Source: Hyphomicrobiales bacterium (GTDB lineage: Bacteria; Pseudomonadota; Alphaproteobacteria; Rhizobiales; Rhizobiaceae). From it: a stretch of DNA of 64,000 nt. Below the pieces are notes generated by a model. The model did no database searches. It was not told the origin of the DNA and saw only the letters and a program-made list of their open reading frames with translations. The DNA lies in contig UBTF01000014.1 of the NCBI GenBank assembly GCA_900468285.1, positions 124,001-188,000 on the forward strand, written 5' to 3'. Within the stretch, counting starts at the first letter, position 1. Each line of letters starts with the position of its first letter. The translations under genes and the position numbers were made by a program. Positions 1-9,449 of the stretch are shown here, piece after piece.

Positions 1-1909
1 GATTGTCCGGTGAGAGCATTTTTCGCACGTAGTTCACAACCGCATTTTCGTAAGCCTCATTGCTGTCGCCCCAGTTCGTGCGCAGCTTTGCCTCACGCAG
101 TGCTTTCTCCAGATAAGCGACGAACCGCTCCCGGAAATCGGCAAGTTCCGTCTCATCTTTCAAAGCACCATGGGATGGCCAAGCCCCCAGCAGCGCCTGA
201 TAGATCATCCATTCCACCGAAGGCTCCGGCAGTGGCTCACCCTCTAATGTTTGACGCAGTTGAGCGTTCATTTCCCGCCATCTTCCGACGGCTTGCGTCC
301 ACATTTCGGGTGATTGCGTAATCGCATAAAGGCGTGCCCGAGCGTCCTCGCCCCGCTTGGTATCATGGGTGGATGTGGCAGACAGTCCGTCCGGCTGTGT
401 CTCCAGCCGAACTGCCATTTCAGCATGGAAACTCTTGACCGAGAAAGTGGTCTTCAACGGTTCCGCGCCGACTTCATTCACCGCCAAGGCCATGTTTTGC
501 CGGTAGAAATGGGTGTCCTCCACAGACTTTGCCATGAGCGGGCCGGTAAGCTGCTGAAAACGGGTCCGGAATTCGAGTGCATCCTTGCCTTTCCCGTTGC
601 GCAGCAGATCTTGGAGGCTCGAAAGCGCTGCGGAATTGACACGGCGATCGGCCTTATGGATCTCGCTGATCACATTTGCCAACACCTCTTCGCTCTCTGC
701 GGGAAGACCATCTTCATCGCCATAGGTTCGGTAAACGGCGAAGGAAACGAGAAGTGTCCGCAATGCTTCCTGCAATTCCTCATCACTGAAAGCGGTAGCA
801 GACGTTTCGTTCTTTAGCAGGGTCTTGGCTAACGCAAACAGTCGAGCCGATTCGCCACCAAAATTGACATCGGCCATCAAAAGTTTCGCGTTACGCAGCT
901 CCTGCGCAATATCGAGCGGTCGGCCTACGTATGTTTCATAGGCGGACTTCAGTTCCGGCAGATTGCTTTCGTCAACGAAGAGATTGCTCAAGGCGGCAAT
1001 AAATTCATATCCGGTCGTGCCTGATACCGGCCAGTCGGCCGGCAATGTTTCCCCAGGCCCAAGGATTTTCTCAACGACGAGATAGCAATCGGAACCGACT
1101 TCGCTTCGTAATCTTGCGAGATATTCAGCAGGGTCGGCGAGACCATCGACGTGATCCATTCGAAGACCATCCACCGCTCCACTCCGCACCAGTTCGAGTA
1201 TGAGACGGTGCGTGTCGTCGAAGATTGTGGGGTCTTCGACCCGCACGCCCACCAGGCCGGTGACCTCGAAAAATCGTCGGTATGAGAGGTCTGATTTTGC
1301 ATCGCGCCAGGACATCAGGCGGTAATGCTGTTGATCATGGAGGGCGCTGAGCGTTTTCGTATCGGTTGTTTCGAGCAGTTCCTCTTCTCGCCCGGCATAA
1401 GATGCGGGATTAAGCGGGTAAAAGGCGTCGTGGTATCTGAAAGATGGCTTGTCTGTTTGCGGGTCGCTTTCGACTCTCAGTTCACCCTTTTCCAGGGCTT
1501 CCGTGAAATCCGTTCCCAAGAAGGGCAGGGTGAGACGGCGGGACCAATCGATATCGAAATGGCGGGCAAAGCGGCTGTCAGGGCCGTGTTCGATGACATC
1601 CTTCCACCAGACGTTTTCGAGAGACGCCGCCATGTGGTTTGGGACGATATCGAGGATAAGGCCGACCCCTTCACCTTTGAGGGCGGCGACCAGCCTGTCG
1701 AAGCCTTCCCTTCCACCAATTGCCGGGTCTATCTCGTTGGCATCGGTCACGTCGTAACCGTGGGTCGAACCCGTTGTCGCGGTGAATATTGGTGACGCGT
1801 AGAGATGGCTGATACCGAGTTTTCTGAGATAGGGCACGATGGCTACGGCGCGATCGAAGGTCATGCCGTCGCGGAACTGAATGCGATATGTTGCGGTCGG
1901 AAAAGTCAT
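1..1909 (-). CDS. treY: Malto-oligosyltrehalose synthase (TreY), 3' end outside window
   Basis: The minus strand is open from an ATG at 1909 to the left edge (636 codons). The protein opens with TYRIQFRDGMTFD and carries GH13 motifs such as DIVPNHMA (catalytic-barrel strand) and DGLRMDHVDGL (nucleophile Asp region), in the order expected of TreY. TreY isomerises the reducing-end linkage of malto-oligosaccharides to a trehalosyl end, which TreZ then releases as trehalose; it acts in the cytoplasm. A GGAG lies just upstream of the start. Family members usually have about 750-950 residues, so roughly the last quarter is missing. The partner genes treZ/glgX are not in the window and would be expected to the left. 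Identification is firm from the motifs and N-terminus; the end is unseen. Confidence 0.93.
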   Translation of the reverse strand, partial: MTFPTATYRIQFRDGMTFDRAVAIVPYLRKLGISHLYASPIFTATTGSTHGYDVTDANEIDPAIGGREGFDRLVAALKGEGVGLILDIVPNHMAASLENVWWKDVIEHGPDSRFARHFDIDWSRRLTLPFLGTDFTEALEKGELRVESDPQTDKPSFRYHDAFYPLNPASYAGREEELLETTDTKTLSALHDQQHYRLMSWRDAKSDLSYRRFFEVTGLVGVRVEDPTIFDDTHRLILELVRSGAVDGLRMDHVDGLADPAEYLARLRSEVGSDCYLVVEKILGPGETLPADWPVSGTTGYEFIAALSNLFVDESNLPELKSAYETYVGRPLDIAQELRNAKLLMADVNFGGESARLFALAKTLLKNETSATAFSDEELQEALRTLLVSFAVYRTYGDEDGLPAESEEVLANVISEIHKADRRVNSAALSSLQDLLRNGKGKDALEFRTRFQQLTGPLMAKSVEDTHFYRQNMALAVNEVGAEPLKTTFSVKSFHAEMAVRLETQPDGLSATSTHDTKRGEDARARLYAITQSPEMWTQAVGRWREMNAQLRQTLEGEPLPEPSVEWMIYQALLGAWPSHGALKDETELADFRERFVAYLEKALREAKLRTNWGDSNEAYENAVVNYVRKMLSPDN

Positions 1910-2140
1910 GGGAGGCTCCAATGGGAGAGGACCCCAAACTGAAAAGGGGGCATCTGGTTCCACAATGCGCTCGAAACAGACGATGCTAAAAAGCTGGGGT
2001 GTGCTGCGCCAACAAATATTGCAGAAGCGTCTCCTGCCGCTTATGACGGTGGAACTTGCACCCTGACAGCGCGTTTGGAGGGCAGCTTCTTCCCAATGTC
2101 TGGTTGTCGGTGACACCCCGGCCACATATACTGGTTCCAC

Positions 2141-3913
2141 ATGACAACTCAGCAGATTCTCGCCTTCTCCGTTATCGCGATCATGATGGCGGTATTCATC
2201 TGGGACCGATTTCGATACGACGTCGTCGCGTGCTGCGCGCTCGTTCTTGCCGTTGCAGTCGGCATAGTCCCGCCTGATCAGGCATTTTCAGGGTTTTCCG
2301 ATGATATCGTGATCATCGTGGGAAGCGCGCTTGTGGTCAGCGCTGGCGTGGCACGATCAGGCATTGTTGATATTGCGATCAAGAAACTTTTTCCCAATCT
2401 CAAGACGGTACATACCCAGCTTGCGTTATTGATGATTGTCGTGGCGGTGCTGTCGGCTTTCATCAAGAATATCGGCGCACTGGCAATCATGATGCCTGTC
2501 GCGTTTCAGTTTGCCAAAAAGTCCGGCGTCTCTCCTTCGAAATATCTGATGCCGATGGCCTTTGCCGCACTGCTCGGCGGCCTGATGACGCAGATCGGGA
2601 CATCACCCAACATCGTTGTTTCGCGGTTGCGGGAAGAGATGACCGGAACGTCCTTCACGATGTTCGATTTTACGCCGGTTGGTGGCCTGCTGACGATTGT
2701 CGGTGTGACGTTCCTGCTGTTTTTTCATTGGCTCGTACCAAGCCGCACCAAATCGAACAATTCGATAGAAGATGCGGTCGAAATCAAGAATTACACCAGT
2801 GAAGTCGCAATCAATGAAGGCTCTGTTCTTATCGACCAGCCACTGAGCGGCCTGCTAAAAATGGGAGACGGCGAAGTCATCGCCAATGCCGTGCTTCGTG
2901 GTGCAACGAGAATGGCGCCGTTTCCAGATTTGAAGCTGCGGATGAATGACAGCGTTCTTCTGGAAGGTCCATCGGCGGCAATCGAACGTATCGTTTCCGG
3001 CGGCAAGTTGCAGCTCTCTGGCAAACCCCTCAAAGAGGACGGAAACGCCAAGACTGAAATCATATCGCTTGAGGCCATCATCAGTCAGGATTCTCCACTC
3101 GCCGGCCGTTCGGCGAAGGATCTCGCCTTGTCCTATACGCGAGGCGTCAATCTTCTGGCCATAAGCCGCCGCGGCGACAGGCTCAAGGAACGGCTGGGCA
3201 GCCTTACGCTGACGACGGGAGACATTCTGGTGCTGCAAGGTAGCCGCAACAGTTTGACTGCCATGCTTCAGGACTTCCAGCTTCTGCCATTGGCACAACG
3301 AGAGGTACTGCTGGGCACGCGCCGTCGCGCAATTATCCCGTTAATCATCCTTTTGCTTGCAATGGCAACAACGGCTCTCGGTTTTGCGCCGGTTCCGGTG
3401 GCTTTCTTCGGCGCAGCATTAGGTATGGTCGTCTTCCGAGCCATTCCACTTACCGACTTCTACAAGTCGGTGGATGGGCCGATATTGGTGATGCTCGCCG
3501 CGCTGATACCCGTCTCCGATGCCCTTCGAACGACCGGCGGTAGTGAGCTGATTGCGGGCTGGCTTGGCACCGTGGCCGCAAATATGCCCGCATGGGGCGC
3601 TTTGGCGATGATCCTTGTCACGGCCATGGCCGTTACCCCTTTCCTCAACAATGCCGCGACTGTTCTGGTCATGGCACCGATTGCCGCAACCTTTGCCACA
3701 AATCTGGGGTTCAGACCGGAAGCATTTCTGATGGCTGTCGCCATTGGTGCAGGGTCGGACTTCCTGACCCCGGTTGGCCACCAGTGCAACACGCTCGTCT
3801 TTGGTCCTGGCGGATATAAATTTTCGGACTATCCGAGACTCGGGCTTCCTCTGTCGGTCCTGATTATCGTGGTCTGCGTGCCCGCCTTGCTTTTCGTGTG
3901 GCCTGTAAACTGA
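2141..3913 (+). CDS. SLC13/DASS-family permease with two RCK_C (TrkA-C) domains
   Basis: This 590-residue integral membrane protein has hydrophobic blocks at about 5-200 and 395-590 and a soluble insert at about 215-375. The insert resembles two tandem TrkA-C/RCK_C domains (for example ILVLQGSRNSL). The membrane part contains the SLC13-type hairpin motifs GTSPNIVVSRL (near residue 165) and the second-half NNAATVLVMAP. Such proteins move dicarboxylates, sulfate or similar anions with Na+ or H+. The substrate cannot be read from the sequence. The gene stands alone, 231 bp from the divergent treY, and is followed by a strong hairpin. The start ATG follows a non-coding leader without a striking ribosome site, so it is less certain than the fold. 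Confidence 0.85.
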   Translation: MTTQQILAFSVIAIMMAVFIWDRFRYDVVACCALVLAVAVGIVPPDQAFSGFSDDIVIIVGSALVVSAGVARSGIVDIAIKKLFPNLKTVHTQLALLMIVVAVLSAFIKNIGALAIMMPVAFQFAKKSGVSPSKYLMPMAFAALLGGLMTQIGTSPNIVVSRLREEMTGTSFTMFDFTPVGGLLTIVGVTFLLFFHWLVPSRTKSNNSIEDAVEIKNYTSEVAINEGSVLIDQPLSGLLKMGDGEVIANAVLRGATRMAPFPDLKLRMNDSVLLEGPSAAIERIVSGGKLQLSGKPLKEDGNAKTEIISLEAIISQDSPLAGRSAKDLALSYTRGVNLLAISRRGDRLKERLGSLTLTTGDILVLQGSRNSLTAMLQDFQLLPLAQREVLLGTRRRAIIPLIILLLAMATTALGFAPVPVAFFGAALGMVVFRAIPLTDFYKSVDGPILVMLAALIPVSDALRTTGGSELIAGWLGTVAANMPAWGALAMILVTAMAVTPFLNNAATVLVMAPIAATFATNLGFRPEAFLMAVAIGAGSDFLTPVGHQCNTLVFGPGGYKFSDYPRLGLPLSVLIIVVCVPALLFVWPVN

Positions 3914-4042
3914 CCGGGTAACGACGGTAACACGTTTACTGGCTTATAAAGCTGCTTTGACACGGCTGACAAACACCGTGTTTTTTGGGCGTCAGCCAAT
4001 GCTGAGCATCCGGCTTTTCGAAACAAGAATGATCGCCAACAC

Positions 4043-4076
4043 AGATGGCCCGGTCAAAGAGTTGACCGGGCCATCT
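4043..4076. terminator. Perfect 15-bp hairpin between convergent genes
   Basis: Arms 4043-4057 and 4062-4076 are perfectly complementary around a 4-nt loop. The hairpin lies between the stop of the SLC13 permease and the stop of the BA14K gene on the other strand, so it can serve both. No long T-run follows on either side. Confidence 0.6.
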
Positions 4077-4119
4077 GCCTGACGTTTGTCGAAGTTCTTT
4101 AGGGAGCCAGTCCGGCGTC

Positions 4120-4770
4120 TTAGTTGATGGAAGCGCTTAGATCGCTTGTATCGTCGGACATGTTATTGCTGGCAGATTGAATTTCGGGGGAGTTACACTG
4201 CTTCCTACCGCCCGAAAAAGGCTGATAGGTATTGTCTTCAACGCGGTAGGAACTGTACCGGCTGCTGCACCAGCGGGCATGTTCGTCAAGCGCTGCAGGG
4301 GAAGATGCGACTTCCGCCTGTTGTATCGACGCGGTTACCGCAAGCGGGGCCGAACATGGTCTGCGTGGGCCACCGCCGAATGGTTGGTAGCTATTGTCAG
4401 AAACGTCGTAGGATCGATAGCGTTGGCTGCACCACTGTTGCGCTGCAGCCTCGATCTGCTGCTCAGCCACGCCGTTATCAGCGGCCTCAGAACTGTCTGC
4501 TGCAGCTTGTAGAGTTGGGGAGAGCGCAGGAGCCGAGCTTTTCGCCTTGGCAACAAGCGTTTCTGGCATTGGCGTGCCCGGTACGCGTTCATATGACTGC
4601 GAAGCAACATCAACCCGTTTGACATCAGATGTCCACAACGGCTCGCCGCCCAGAGCGGCAAACTGGTGCGGAGCCGTAACCTTCGTCAGTTCGGTAGCGA
4701 TCTTCATGCCGCCAGCCGCGATCGGCAACATGCAACCTGTAAGGATCAAGCCGGTGATGATATTGCGCAT
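4120..4770 (-). CDS. Secreted BA14K-domain protein with two tandem copies of the domain
   Basis: This 216-residue protein has an N-terminal hydrophobic signal (about residues 4-22). It carries two repeats of the BA14K pattern: [19 protein letters not shown] (about 112-130) and [19 protein letters not shown] (about 167-185), each followed by a Gly/Arg-rich turn and a Cys. BA14K proteins are small exported proteins of Rhizobiales; the Brucella member is immunoreactive and was described as lectin-like. Most have a single copy, so the duplication is noteworthy. The Ala/Ser-rich linkers look unstructured. Two conserved Cys per repeat suggest a disulfide per domain in the periplasm or at the cell surface. 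The gene is monocistronic, convergent with the permease. Confidence 0.85.
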   Translation of the reverse strand: MRNIITGLILTGCMLPIAAGGMKIATELTKVTAPHQFAALGGEPLWTSDVKRVDVASQSYERVPGTPMPETLVAKAKSSAPALSPTLQAAADSSEAADNGVAEQQIEAAAQQWCSQRYRSYDVSDNSYQPFGGGPRRPCSAPLAVTASIQQAEVASSPAALDEHARWCSSRYSSYRVEDNTYQPFSGGRKQCNSPEIQSASNNMSDDTSDLSASIN

Positions 4771-5171
4771 TTGAGCATTTCCTGTTTTTCAGTTCAGGTA
4801 ATGCTTTTTGTTCTCATCGGTTCCCGCTCCAGCAGCATATCTTGGTCGGAATAAGACAGCTTGCCCTCGAATAGCTATTATCCGGAAGACCGCGTTGGAC
4901 AGTTGCGAGATGGTTTGATCATTCTCGAGGCGGGCGCACATTCAAGCCTCGATCCAAAGCCAGGTTTTCAAGTCCCTCGGCATCGGTAGCAATCCATACC
5001 AAAGGCGCGATAAATATCTGATCTTTCGATATTTATCGCGTTGGACGAGACAGCAAAGCGCCACGCGCAACCTGTGATTTTCGGCTCCGGGATGCGTTAC
5101 GGAAACTTCTCAAAACTGTCGCACCAACGTCATGTCGCGGCTGCATACGCCCCCTTGAAAAGGAGCGCAGT
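4771..5171. other. Gene-free divergent promoter region
   Basis: The 401 bp separate the BA14K gene (minus) from the first ABC cassette (plus). No convincing gene was seen. It holds a strong AT-rich inverted repeat at 5006-5040 and, just before 5172, an AAGGAG ribosome site. Confidence 0.7.
5006..5040. promoter_or_regulatory. 13-bp perfect inverted repeat, candidate operator
   Basis: Arms CGCGATAAATATC (5006-5018) and GATATTTATCGCG (5028-5040) are exact complements with a 9-nt spacer. The repeat lies about 130 bp before the ABC ATPase start, where a repressor or activator of the cassette would bind. No regulator gene sits next to it. A structured leader is the alternative. Confidence 0.5.
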
Positions 5172-6317
5172 ATGCAGCCTCAATCGCTTACGATTTCTGG
5201 AATCGGAAAAGGTTTCGGAGCCGATGATGTCCTTAAGGGGATCGATCTTTCCATACGTCCCGGTGAATTTCTTTCGCTGGTCGGAATGTCTGGATGCGGT
5301 AAATCTACCCTGCTCAGGATCATTGCCGGGCTGGAGACGCCAGACCGGGGAAGGATATCCATCGGCGCCCGCGACGTAACTGAGCTCGATCCTGCCGATC
5401 GCAACCTCGCCATGGTATTTCAGTCCTATGCGCTCTATCCGCATATGACAGTGCATGAAAACATCGCAACGCCGTTGAGGATGCGTCGTCTGACCTTCTG
5501 GCAGAGATTTCCGCTGATCGGACGCGTCATTGCGAATAAGGACACGCTGCGAGACATTGATCAGTCGGTCAAGGATGCAGCTGATGTGCTGCAGATCAGC
5601 CATTTGCTTGACCGCAAGCCCGCACAGCTTTCTGGCGGGCAGCGTCAGCGTGTAGCACTCGCCCGCGCATTGGTCCGTTCGCCTGCCGCCTTTTTAATGG
5701 ACGAGCCTCTTTCTAATCTCGACGCCAAGCTGCGCGCACACATGCGTGTCGAATTGACAAATCTTCACAGCCGCCTCGGCGCGACATTCATTTATGTAAC
5801 GCACGACCAGATTGAAGCGATGACCATGTCGGACCGAATTGCCTTGATGTCCGACGGTGGCATCGAGCAACTCGGCACGCCAGAGGAGCTTTATCAAAAG
5901 CCCGCCACTCTAACGGTCGCACGGTTTATCGGCACACCGTCCATAAATCTCATCCCCGTTGAAGCAGATGCATCGGGGAATATCGCCCTGCACGGCCAGA
6001 AACTTGGCCTGCGCGCAACCAAAATTGCATCTGCTCCAGCAACACTCGGCATTCGATCCGAAGACATCTTTCCCGCTGCCGACGGTTTCGACGCGCGCAT
6101 TCTGCGAACAGAAACGCAAGGGGCGGATCGTTACGTGACCTGCGCTCTGGTGGATGATCGCTCTATCCAGCTTGTCATGCGACTAAGAACTGGCGATGAT
6201 CTCGGTCCCGTCGTTGACGGCAACCTGCGCATCAGCTTTGCGAGAAGCAAGGTGCATCTCTTTGGCACTGACGAGAAACGCTGCGAGACGGCACTTTGTG
6301 AACAGGTGCCGGCGTGA
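5172..6317 (+). CDS. ABC transporter ATPase, MalK/UgpC type
   Basis: This 381-residue ATPase has Walker A GMSGCGKSTLL (about residue 38), a signature LSGGQRQRVALARAL, Walker B AAFLMDEPLSNLD, and a C-terminal MalK-type OB-fold half. That half places it with CUT1 importers of sugars or glycerol phosphates. Between the A-loop region and the signature there is an insert (about residues 100-130, RMRRLTFWQRFPLIG) longer than in most MalK proteins. It is the first gene of a five-gene run with overlapping or close junctions and drives the two permeases that follow. The start ATG is preceded by AAGGAG. The substrate is not evident from the ATPase alone. Confidence 0.93.
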   Translation: MQPQSLTISGIGKGFGADDVLKGIDLSIRPGEFLSLVGMSGCGKSTLLRIIAGLETPDRGRISIGARDVTELDPADRNLAMVFQSYALYPHMTVHENIATPLRMRRLTFWQRFPLIGRVIANKDTLRDIDQSVKDAADVLQISHLLDRKPAQLSGGQRQRVALARALVRSPAAFLMDEPLSNLDAKLRAHMRVELTNLHSRLGATFIYVTHDQIEAMTMSDRIALMSDGGIEQLGTPEELYQKPATLTVARFIGTPSINLIPVEADASGNIALHGQKLGLRATKIASAPATLGIRSEDIFPAADGFDARILRTETQGADRYVTCALVDDRSIQLVMRLRTGDDLGPVVDGNLRISFARSKVHLFGTDEKRCETALCEQVPA

Positions 6318-7228
6318 GCGTGGTCGTTCCAATAACAGCAGCGGCACCGCAGGCCAAGGCGCGCAGATCGTCCATGGCACGGCGCGGCATTCTGTTTGTA
6401 TTGCCAGCGGTTGCACTCTTGCTGGCAATCTACATCATCCCCATGATCGTCCTCGCCATTTTTTCAGTGACGGACTATCAGCTCGGCGCCCTGTCTACGA
6501 AGTTCGTCGGCCTGCAGAATTTCCAGAAAGCATTCAGCGACCCGGTCTTTCTGCGCGCCATGGCAAACACTGTTCTCTACGCGGTCATTGTCATTCCCAT
6601 TGGCGTCTTCCTCGCCCTCGGCATTGCGTTGCTCGTCTATAATCGCAAACGCAGCCGAGCCTTCTGGGAGGTCGCCTATTTCCTTCCGGTGACGGCAACG
6701 CTGGTTGCCATGGCAACCGTATTTCAGTTCCTGCTGCACCCCTCTCTTGGTCCGGTCAATGCCGCGATCAAATGGATGGGCTTTGAGCCGGTCGGCTTTT
6801 TGTCGAACCCGTCCCTTCTCATCCCCACCATGGCCATCATCGGGATATGGCAGGTGCTGGGTTTCAACATGGTCCTTTTTTTGGCAGGGTTGACGGCCAT
6901 TCCAAAAGACCTTCACGAAGCGATCCGGCTGGACGGTGCAAGAAACCCTATCGATCGCTTTCTCAACGTCACATGGCCGATGCTCGGACCCACGACAATG
7001 TTCGTCATCGTCACCACGTCCATCTCTGCCTTCAAGGTGTTTGAGACTGTTGCAGTGCTGACCAAGGGACGTTCGGGATCGGAAGTGCTTCTGTTTGCGC
7101 TTTACCTTGAAGGTTTTGAATATTCCAACACTGGATATGCGGCAGCCCTGACGCTCATCTTCCTCATCATCGTTCTCATTCTTTCCATTGGGCAAACTCT
7201 GCACATGGACCGGAAGGTGCATTACTGA
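6314..7228 (+). CDS. ABC permease, MalF type
   Basis: This 304-residue protein has six predicted membrane spans and the EAA loop for docking the ATPase (EAIRLDGARNPIDRF, about residues 205-220). It starts with GTG at 6314, overlapping the stop of the ATPase gene by 4 bp, and its own stop overlaps the next start, so the three are probably translationally coupled. It forms one half of the importer channel with the following gene. A later ATG (MARRGILFV) is an alternative start, but the overlap favours the GTG. Confidence 0.9.
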   Translation: MSVVVPITAAAPQAKARRSSMARRGILFVLPAVALLLAIYIIPMIVLAIFSVTDYQLGALSTKFVGLQNFQKAFSDPVFLRAMANTVLYAVIVIPIGVFLALGIALLVYNRKRSRAFWEVAYFLPVTATLVAMATVFQFLLHPSLGPVNAAIKWMGFEPVGFLSNPSLLIPTMAIIGIWQVLGFNMVLFLAGLTAIPKDLHEAIRLDGARNPIDRFLNVTWPMLGPTTMFVIVTTSISAFKVFETVAVLTKGRSGSEVLLFALYLEGFEYSNTGYAAALTLIFLIIVLILSIGQTLHMDRKVHY

Positions 7229-8049
7229 TGGTCATCATCCGCAAATATCTTCCGCATCTGGTGCTGGCTATTGGCGCATTCTTGATGCTGCTGCCCTTCT
7301 ACTGGATGTTCCTGACATCCATCCGTTCGTCATCGGAAATCTTCAGCGTATCTCTCTGGCCGATCCCGGAAACATTTTCGGCGGTGGATAATTACGCACG
7401 TGCCGCCAGCCAGGTGCCTATGCTGCGCTTCATGCTGAACGGCATAATCGTCTGCTTTGGTATTCTGATCGTGCAGATCCTGACCGCCGTCCCGGCAGCC
7501 TACGCTCTGGCCAAACTGCGCTTTCCGGGCAGAAAGCTGCTTTTGACACTGGTTATCGCTGCGCTTTGCGTACCGATCCAGGCCTTGGCGCTGCCGCTTT
7601 TCGTGGGGCTAGCGAAGGCGGAAATGCTCAACACCTATTTCGCCATGATGATGCCGTTCCTGCTGTCGGTCTTTGCCATCTTCCTCTTCAACCAGTCTTT
7701 TCGAAGCTACCCGGATGAGGTCATCGAGGCCGCGCGGATGGACGGTTTTTCAGAACTGGAGATTTGTTGGCGGTTGGTGTTGCGCGGCTCCCTGCCGTCA
7801 CTCGCCGCCTTTTCCGTCTTCTCGCTGGTCGCGCACTGGAACGACCTCTACTGGCCGATGATCGTCGTTACCGACACCAATCTCGCACCGCCGCCTCTTG
7901 GAATGCTGTTTTTCGCCGATGTCGAGTCGGGCGCAAACTACGGCGCGCTCATGGCTGGCGCAACCATCATCACCGCTCCCATGGTCATCTGCTTTCTGCT
8001 GGCCAGACGACATTTCATCGCAGGCATCACCATGACCGGCGTGAAGTAA
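7228..8049 (+). CDS. ABC permease, MalG type
   Basis: This 273-residue second permease subunit has an EAA-type loop (EVIEAARMDGFSELEI, about residues 164-179) and a typical MalG C-terminus ending in GITMTGVK. It starts at the last base of the preceding gene's stop codon. The two permeases and the MalK-like ATPase would make a standard CUT1 import complex in the inner membrane. Confidence 0.92.
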   Translation: MVIIRKYLPHLVLAIGAFLMLLPFYWMFLTSIRSSSEIFSVSLWPIPETFSAVDNYARAASQVPMLRFMLNGIIVCFGILIVQILTAVPAAYALAKLRFPGRKLLLTLVIAALCVPIQALALPLFVGLAKAEMLNTYFAMMMPFLLSVFAIFLFNQSFRSYPDEVIEAARMDGFSELEICWRLVLRGSLPSLAAFSVFSLVAHWNDLYWPMIVVTDTNLAPPPLGMLFFADVESGANYGALMAGATIITAPMVICFLLARRHFIAGITMTGVK

Positions 8050-8090
8050 CTTCCCTCTCCTCCTCCCAAACGTAAACTCTGGAGACCGCC

Positions 8091-9383
8091 ATGAAAATCA
8101 ACCGACGGACCGCTCTTGGTGGCCTGGCCCTAAGCCTTGCCATGGCCAGCGTCGCGACCCCGAGCCTTGCTGCCGACGTCACGCTGAATGTGCTCTACAA
8201 TCTGCCGGGCTTCACTAAATTCCATCAGCCGCTGGCCGATGAATTCATGAAGAAAAATCCGGATATCAAGATCAACTTCCTGGCTCCGGCACCGGGTTAC
8301 AATGAAGGCCAGCAGCAGGTTCTGCGCGCCGCTGTTACCGGCAGCCTGCCGGACGTGTATTTCTCCGGCTACAATCTGACGGCGGAACTGGTGCATTCGC
8401 TGGTACCACGCCAGCAGATCACCGATCTTGCGCCATTTATCGAGGCTGAGGGCGGTCAGGCGTTTCTTGACAAGAACTACACGCCCAACATGGCAGCACT
8501 CGGCAAGATAGACGGCAAGCAATATGGCCTGCCGGTCAATGCGTCGTCGCCCATCATCTACATCAATGCCGAACTCGTCCGCAAAGCCGGTGGCGATCCG
8601 GAAAACATGCCCAAGACCTTCGATGGCCTGATCAAGCTTGCGAGCAAGATCCATGAGCAGGACAGCAAGGTTGCCGGCATGGGCTACGACATCAACCTTT
8701 GGCCGGATGACTGGTTGTGGCAGGCGCTGATCTTCCAGCAGGGCGGCAAGCTGGTGGACGAAGCCTCAAAGACCGTTGCCTTCAACAATGAGATCGGTCT
8801 CAATGCACTGAAGCTGACACGTCGCTTCGTTACCGAAGGTGGCCAGAACCTGCTCGACTGGGACCAGTCGCGCCAGCAATTCGGCGCTGGCCTTACCGGC
8901 TTCATCTTCTCCACTCCTGCCCACGTCCAGACCGTTGAAGGTCTTGTCGGCAGCCGTTTCGAGCTGAAGACAGCCACCTTCCCTCTCGACAATCCTGAAA
9001 AGGGTGGCGTACCGACCGGCGGCAACTCGGCTGTCATGCTGACCCAGGACAAGGCAAAGCAGGACGCCGCCTGGAAATACATGAAATGGATTACCGGTCC
9101 CGAGGCCCAGAACGTGATCGTGCGCATCACCGGCTACCTTCCCACAAACAAGCTGGCGACCGGCCCTGACTTTCTGGCGCCTTACTATGCCGAGCATCCG
9201 AATGTGAAGACCGCTTCGCTGCAGGCAGAACGTTCGCTCCCTTGGGCAGGTTATCCGGGTGGCGATTCCGTGCGCATCTGGCGTACCCAGCGCGATATCA
9301 TCGGCACGGTCATGCGTGGTGAAGTGACGCCGGAAGATGGCCTGAAGCAGATTGTCGAGCAGACAAACGGTCTCATGAAATAA
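8091..9383 (+). CDS. ABC substrate-binding protein (UgpB/MalE-like) with twin-arginine signal
   Basis: This 430-residue periplasmic binding protein has an N-terminal signal with two adjacent arginines ahead of the hydrophobic core (NRRTALGGLAL), compatible with Tat export, and a cleavage region near SLAAD. The segment LPVNASSPIIYINAELV resembles the hinge region of UgpB-type proteins. It follows the permeases by 41 bp. A glycerol-phosphate-like or phosphodiester ligand is plausible because a phosphodiesterase closes the operon, but that is inference; a sugar ligand cannot be excluded. Confidence 0.9.
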   Translation: MKINRRTALGGLALSLAMASVATPSLAADVTLNVLYNLPGFTKFHQPLADEFMKKNPDIKINFLAPAPGYNEGQQQVLRAAVTGSLPDVYFSGYNLTAELVHSLVPRQQITDLAPFIEAEGGQAFLDKNYTPNMAALGKIDGKQYGLPVNASSPIIYINAELVRKAGGDPENMPKTFDGLIKLASKIHEQDSKVAGMGYDINLWPDDWLWQALIFQQGGKLVDEASKTVAFNNEIGLNALKLTRRFVTEGGQNLLDWDQSRQQFGAGLTGFIFSTPAHVQTVEGLVGSRFELKTATFPLDNPEKGGVPTGGNSAVMLTQDKAKQDAAWKYMKWITGPEAQNVIVRITGYLPTNKLATGPDFLAPYYAEHPNVKTASLQAERSLPWAGYPGGDSVRIWRTQRDIIGTVMRGEVTPEDGLKQIVEQTNGLMK

Positions 9384-9402
9384 GCAACCAAGCCGATACA
9401 AA

Positions 9403-9428
9403 GGCCGCGGCACCTAGGTTCCGCGGCC
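9403..9428 (+). terminator. Intercistronic hairpin after binding-protein gene
   Basis: Arms GGCCGCGG (9403-9410) and CCGCGGCC (9421-9428) flank a 10-nt loop and have no T-run. A GC hairpin placed right after a binding-protein gene is typical of partial termination or mRNA protection that raises binding-protein yield. Confidence 0.45.
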
Positions 9429-9449
9429 GACAACACGCCAGAGGTTATT

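Noticed and set aside
661-690. CACATTTG core within treY
   Set aside because: Flanking bases do not fit and it is coding sequence; taken as background.
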